NCBI GenBank assembly: GCA_003445125.1
Contig: DLVP01000059.1
Span: 1 to 8,578, forward strand
Direction of reading: 5' to 3'
DNA length: 8,578 nt
Source: Oscillospiraceae bacterium
GTDB taxonomy: Bacteria > Bacillota > Clostridia > Oscillospirales > Ruminococcaceae
The position numbers and the translations under genes are program-made. Positions within the stretch are counted from its first letter, which is position 1. Every line of letters begins with the position of its first letter. The notes beneath the pieces are model-generated. The model saw only the letters and a list, made by a program, of their open reading frames with translations, did not search any database and was not told the origin of the DNA. Shown piece after piece: positions 5,408-8,578 of this stretch.

Positions 5408-6127
5408 TCAGTTTGCCACATACATTTGTTTGTAAGGGTTTTTGCTGTTGGGGGTGATCACCGTGAACTCCGCGTTCATCAATTCGGAAAGATCCGTTTT
5501 GAACGCGGCACAGAATTTTTCAGCATACCGCCGAATCTCTTCCATGTCCTCCTTCGTTGCCCGCCGCGCGTGCACCTGTTCGGGCAGATGCAGATTTTCC
5601 GGACTTTCCCGCAAAATCATCTTTCCTCCGTGCATTCCCGTACACGGAAAATTTCCCACGATCGGACGTTCCCGCCGAAAAAGACCGAGAACCACAATCA
5701 CGCCGCCCGCCTGGTATTCGCCCAAAAAGCTCCCGGCGCAGCCGCCGATCATCATCAGCGGCTTTTTCTCCTCGTAGGCTTTCATGTGAATTCCTGCGCG
5801 GTAACCGGCATTTCCCCAGACCAAAATTTCGCCGCCGCGCATGGCATATCCCGCCGCGTCGCCGATATTTCCGTGTATCACAATGCTCCCCGCATTCATG
5901 GTGTCTCCCACCGCGTCCTGTGCGTTGCCGTTGACAGAAATGGAAGCGCCGTTCAGGTATGCCCCCAGTGCGTTTCCGGGAACGCCGCAGATCTCTATGC
6001 GTTTCTCGCTCAGTCCCGCGCCGATGTACCGCTGTCCCAGGCAATTGATGATTTCGCAGTCGCCTTTACAGTGTCGAATTTCTTCATTCAGCGCAGAAAA
6101 ATCTTTGTTTCTTGCATCCACTGTCAT
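5408..6127 (-). CDS. GXGXG-domain subunit of split glutamate synthase (GltB domain 3-like)
   Basis: 239 residues, ATG at 6127-6125 on the minus strand with GAGGAGGAA (6140-6132) just upstream, overlapping the preceding stop. Residues ~40-175 show the repeating beta-helix signature: GNALGAYLNGASISVNGN, DAVGDTMNAGSIVIHGN and DAAGYAMRGGEILVWGN, each turn ending in G-N/G-G pairs. A final part reads GGVIVVLG and GMHGGKM. In full-length glutamate synthase this domain is the C-terminal right-handed beta-helix of the large subunit; it has no catalytic residues and acts as a structural partner of the synthase domain. Residues ~180-239 form a charged, probably helical C-terminal extension with a YAEKF segment and no second domain. 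It is the last gene of the operon, 12 nt after the synthase gene. Alternative within the same superfamily: the GlxC/MgsB subunit of N-methylglutamate synthase; formylmethanofuran dehydrogenase subunit C is less likely given the neighbours. Confidence 0.88.
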   Translation of the reverse strand: MTVDARNKDFSALNEEIRHCKGDCEIINCLGQRYIGAGLSEKRIEICGVPGNALGAYLNGASISVNGNAQDAVGDTMNAGSIVIHGNIGDAAGYAMRGGEILVWGNAGYRAGIHMKAYEEKKPLMMIGGCAGSFLGEYQAGGVIVVLGLFRRERPIVGNFPCTGMHGGKMILRESPENLHLPEQVHARRATKEDMEEIRRYAEKFCAAFKTDLSELMNAEFTVITPNSKNPYKQMYVAN

Positions 6128-6139
6128 ACCCGTTCCTCC

Positions 6140-7645
6140 TCATTCTCCGGCATGGGCGATGCCGAGGATTTGCAGTTCCTTTTCCGTCAATCCCACACCG
6201 CGAAGCATCAGACGGTTTCCGCGCAGCGCTTCAATCGAATTGATGCCCATGCCGCCCATCAGTTCCTTGATTTCATGCTTCCATGCCGTAATCAGATTCA
6301 CCAACCGCTCGCATCCCTCGTTCGGATTCAGCCGCTTGACCAGCTCCGGACGCTGGGTGGCAATGCCCCAACTGCATTTTCCGGACTGGCAGGTGCGGCA
6401 AAGATGACATCCCAAAGCAAGCAAAGCCGCCGTCGCCACATAGCACGCGTCCGCGCCCAGCGCGACCGCCTTCACCACATCGGAGGCGCTGCGGATGCTT
6501 CCGCCGACCACCAAAGAAACCCGATTCCGGATTCCCTCCTCACGCAGACGGGTGTCCACTGCCGCTAATGCCAATTCAATCGGAATCCCCACATTGTCGC
6601 GGATGCGGGTAGGCGCCGCCCCCGTACCGCCGCGGAACCCGTCAATTACCAGAATGTCCGCACCGCTGCGCGCGATTCCGCTGGCAATGGCGGCAATATT
6701 ATGCACCGCTGCCACCTTGACAATCACCGGTTTGCGGTACTGTGTCGCTTCCTTGAGCGAATACACCAGTTGGCGAAGATCTTCGATTGAATAAATATCA
6801 TGATGCGGTGCGGGAGAAATTGCGTCCGAACCTTCCGGAATCATCCGCGTGCGCGAAACATCCCCGACAATCTTTGCCCCCGGCAGATGTCCGCCGATGC
6901 CCGGCTTGGCGCCCTGTCCCATTTTGATTTCAATGGCGGCACCGGCGTTCAGGTAATTCTCATGCACGCCGAAACGTCCGGATGCCACCTGCACAATGGT
7001 GTTTTTGCCGTACACATAAAAATCCTCATGCAGTCCGCCTTCCCCGGTGTTGTAATACGTTCCCAGCTTTTCGGCTGCGCGTGCGAGGCTGGCGTGCGCG
7101 TTATAGCTAATCGCTCCGTAACTCATCGCGCCGAACATCACCGGCACCGACAGTTCCAGCTGCGGCGGAAGTTCGCACCGCAGATTTCCTTTTTCATCCC
7201 GCGAAATCCGATCGGGCTTCTGTCCGAGAAACACCTTGGTTTCCATCGGTTCGCGCAGGGGATCGATCGGCGGATTGGTGACCTGCGACGCATTGATCAG
7301 AATTTTGTCCCAATAGACGGGAATCTGCGCCGTACTTCCCATAGAGGACAGCAGCACGCCGCCGGTTGCCGCCTGCTTATAAATTTCCGTAATCGTGTCC
7401 TTTTTCCAGTGAACATCCCCGGGGAACGCCGCATCGTTTCTGACAATTTTCAGCGCGTGCGTCGGACAGAAGCAGACACAGCGCTGACAGTTCACGCACA
7501 GACTTTCGTCCGCCGTCATTTTTCCCGTCGTCTCGTCAAAATGATGCACGCCGTAAGAACACTGTTTTTCACAGACGCGGCAATTGGTACAGCGATTTTG
7601 GTTTCGCACAACCTCAAATTCCGGATACCGATATTCGATTCCCAT
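6140..7645 (-). CDS. FMN-binding glutamate synthase core with ferredoxin domain (GltB domain 2-like)
   Basis: 501 residues from ATG 7645-7643, with AGGAAGG about 9 nt upstream; the upstream in-frame extension to 7702 is rejected because it overlaps the previous gene. An N-terminal ferredoxin module has C19-x2-C22-x2-C25-x3-C29 and C50-x2-C53-x2-C56-x3-C60-P, two [4Fe-4S] sites. Residues ~90-500 are the (beta/alpha)8 synthase domain: NTGEGG (199-204), MGQGAKPGIGGHLPG (242-256), ISPAPHHDIYSIEDL (276-290), IDGFRGGTGAAP (334-345) and VVGGSIRSASDVVKAVALGADA, the FMN phosphate site. Cysteines C413, C419 and C424 match the spacing of the [3Fe-4S] ligands of bacterial GltB (C-x5-C-x4-C), with an extra C416 between. 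Expected reaction: 2-oxoglutarate plus ammonia, reduced by Fe-S/FMN, to glutamate. This is the archaeal-type split enzyme. Alternative: N-methylglutamate synthase GlxD/MgsC, which is closely related. Confidence 0.92.
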   Translation of the reverse strand: MGIEYRYPEFEVVRNQNRCTNCRVCEKQCSYGVHHFDETTGKMTADESLCVNCQRCVCFCPTHALKIVRNDAAFPGDVHWKKDTITEIYKQAATGGVLLSSMGSTAQIPVYWDKILINASQVTNPPIDPLREPMETKVFLGQKPDRISRDEKGNLRCELPPQLELSVPVMFGAMSYGAISYNAHASLARAAEKLGTYYNTGEGGLHEDFYVYGKNTIVQVASGRFGVHENYLNAGAAIEIKMGQGAKPGIGGHLPGAKIVGDVSRTRMIPEGSDAISPAPHHDIYSIEDLRQLVYSLKEATQYRKPVIVKVAAVHNIAAIASGIARSGADILVIDGFRGGTGAAPTRIRDNVGIPIELALAAVDTRLREEGIRNRVSLVVGGSIRSASDVVKAVALGADACYVATAALLALGCHLCRTCQSGKCSWGIATQRPELVKRLNPNEGCERLVNLITAWKHEIKELMGGMGINSIEALRGNRLMLRGVGLTEKELQILGIAHAGE

Positions 7646-8578
7646 CAGAAATTCCCTTCCTTCACCTTGATGACCACCGGCTGTCCGCCTGCAGGCGCCC
7701 ATACATTCTGCACCGATTCGTCCATCGCACGGATAGCGGCTTCTTCACTGGCAATATACACCATGTCGTCTTTTTCGGCAACGACCATGGAACGCAGCTT
7801 CAATCGGTCGTTGAGTGCCATCAGCCCGCCTTCAAAGCCAAGCACAATCGAAAACGGACCGGTAATCAGCAGTCCCGCGAACACCGTGCGCAGATAGGCG
7901 GCTTTCTCCCGCGCTGCCTCGGGCATTCCTTCAATGGTACTCCAAAACGGCGCCGCCACAACCGCCGCCATTTCTTCCGGCGTCAGTCCCTGCCGTCTCA
8001 AAAGATAATCCGCAATATAAGTGATAACCTCGGTATCGGTTTGCAGGGTGCAGGTATATCCGAACATTTCCATAAACCGACGGTTGGCGTCGTAAGACGA
8101 AATTTCGCCGTTATGAACCACCGAATAATCCAGCAGTGCAAACGGATGCGCCCCGCCCCACCAACCGGGCGTATTGGTCGGATAGCGTCCGTGTGCGGTC
8201 CAGGAATACGCTTCGTACTCGTCCAGACGGTAGAATCTTCCGACATCCTCCGGAAATCCGACCGCTTTGAACACGCCCATGTTTTTTCCACTGGAAAAGA
8301 CATAGGCGCCGGAAACAGTGGTGTTGATCTTCATAACCGTGCGCGCCACATATTCTTTTTCGTCCAGCTGAAGGCGCGAAAGTACCGACGAAAGCGGCGC
8401 CACAAAGTACCGCCAGATTTCGGGAACATCGGTGATCTGTTCGATTTTGCGGATCGGAATGTTTTCCGCCTTTACGATTTCAAAGGTCTCTTTGAGAAAG
8501 TTTTCACACTCCCGACGGGAACCTGCATCGTTATAAAATATATGAAACGCATAAAAGTCCCGATATTCCGGATAAATT
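7645..8578 (-). CDS. class II glutamine amidotransferase subunit of split glutamate synthase (5' end missing)
   Basis: The frame stays open to the window edge; GTG 8403 is internal because coding continues upstream (for instance YPEYRDFYAFHIFYN). 310 residues are visible. Class II (Ntn-type) amidotransferase signatures: SWTAHGRYPTNTPG, GGAHPFALLDYSVVHNGEISSYDANRRF, TDTEVITYIADYL, and later GPFSIVLGFEGGLMALNDRLKLRSMVVAEKDDMVYIASEEAAI. The catalytic N-terminal Cys is in the missing part, so activity cannot be judged. In the family this protein hydrolyses glutamine and passes ammonia to the FMN synthase subunit. The stop TGA overlaps the next gene's start by one base (TGATG), implying coupled translation. 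It is homologous to GltB domain 1, and also to GlxB/MgsA. The operon promoter is outside the window. Confidence 0.9.
   Translation of the reverse strand, partial: IYPEYRDFYAFHIFYNDAGSRRECENFLKETFEIVKAENIPIRKIEQITDVPEIWRYFVAPLSSVLSRLQLDEKEYVARTVMKINTTVSGAYVFSSGKNMGVFKAVGFPEDVGRFYRLDEYEAYSWTAHGRYPTNTPGWWGGAHPFALLDYSVVHNGEISSYDANRRFMEMFGYTCTLQTDTEVITYIADYLLRRQGLTPEEMAAVVAAPFWSTIEGMPEAAREKAAYLRTVFAGLLITGPFSIVLGFEGGLMALNDRLKLRSMVVAEKDDMVYIASEEAAIRAMDESVQNVWAPAGGQPVVIKVKEGNF

Noticed and set aside
7646..7702. Upstream in-frame ATG start for the synthase gene
   Set aside because: It would add 19 residues without family similarity, all inside the amidotransferase gene, whereas ATG 7645 begins right at that gene's stop and has a ribosome binding site.
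5402..7897. Plus-strand open frames of 388 and 365 codons opposite the glutamate synthase genes
   Set aside because: They mirror the codon pattern of well-supported minus-strand genes; His/Arg/Ser-rich products without family features.

Overview
The window looks like a chromosomal piece of a Clostridia-type Bacillota, possibly Oscillospirales-like (family guess, low confidence). Reasons: the gene order rpsF-ssb-rpsR, strong AAGGAGG ribosome binding sites, a BlaI/BlaR1 (M56) pair of the kind common in gut clostridia, a BceB-like FtsX permease, and a split archaeal-type glutamate synthase. Base composition is moderate, with GC-rich third positions in many genes. There are no tRNA or rRNA genes, insertion sequences, integrases, CRISPR arrays or obvious transfer signatures.

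Layout. Bases 1-905 (+) hold the 3' part of a BceB-type ABC transporter permease. Then comes 963-1622 (+), a membrane-anchored protein of unknown function with its own promoter and a near-perfect terminator (1625-1660). Bases 1674-4144 (+) are a regulatory cassette. It has a strong promoter overlaid by a BlaI-type operator (a perfect 19-bp palindrome plus a partial second copy), a BlaI-family repressor, and, overlapping it by 4 nt, an M56 BlaR1-like membrane metallopeptidase. The receptor's extracytoplasmic region is not the penicillin-binding sensor of classical BlaR1. Bases 4151-5357 (+) are the rpsF-ssb-rpsR operon, with its own promoter, a structured leader that is a candidate S6:S18 autoregulatory RNA, and a classic terminator.

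Bases 5408-8578 (-) are a convergent operon read right to left: a class II glutamine amidotransferase (5' end outside the window), an FMN/Fe-S glutamate synthase core, and a GXGXG beta-helix subunit. Together these are the separately encoded amidotransferase, synthase and structural domains of the large subunit of glutamate synthase. The amidotransferase would release ammonia from glutamine, the FMN synthase would use it on 2-oxoglutarate, and the GXGXG protein would be the structural partner. The amidotransferase and synthase genes overlap at TGATG; the synthase and GXGXG genes are 12 nt apart.

Most of the window is ordinary housekeeping sequence. The parts most worth a second look are the BlaI/BlaR1-like cassette (unusual operator, unknown ligand, no beta-lactamase next to it), the rpsF leader, and the Fe-S ligand pattern of the split glutamate synthase. 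I do not see convincing evidence of a wholly new system.
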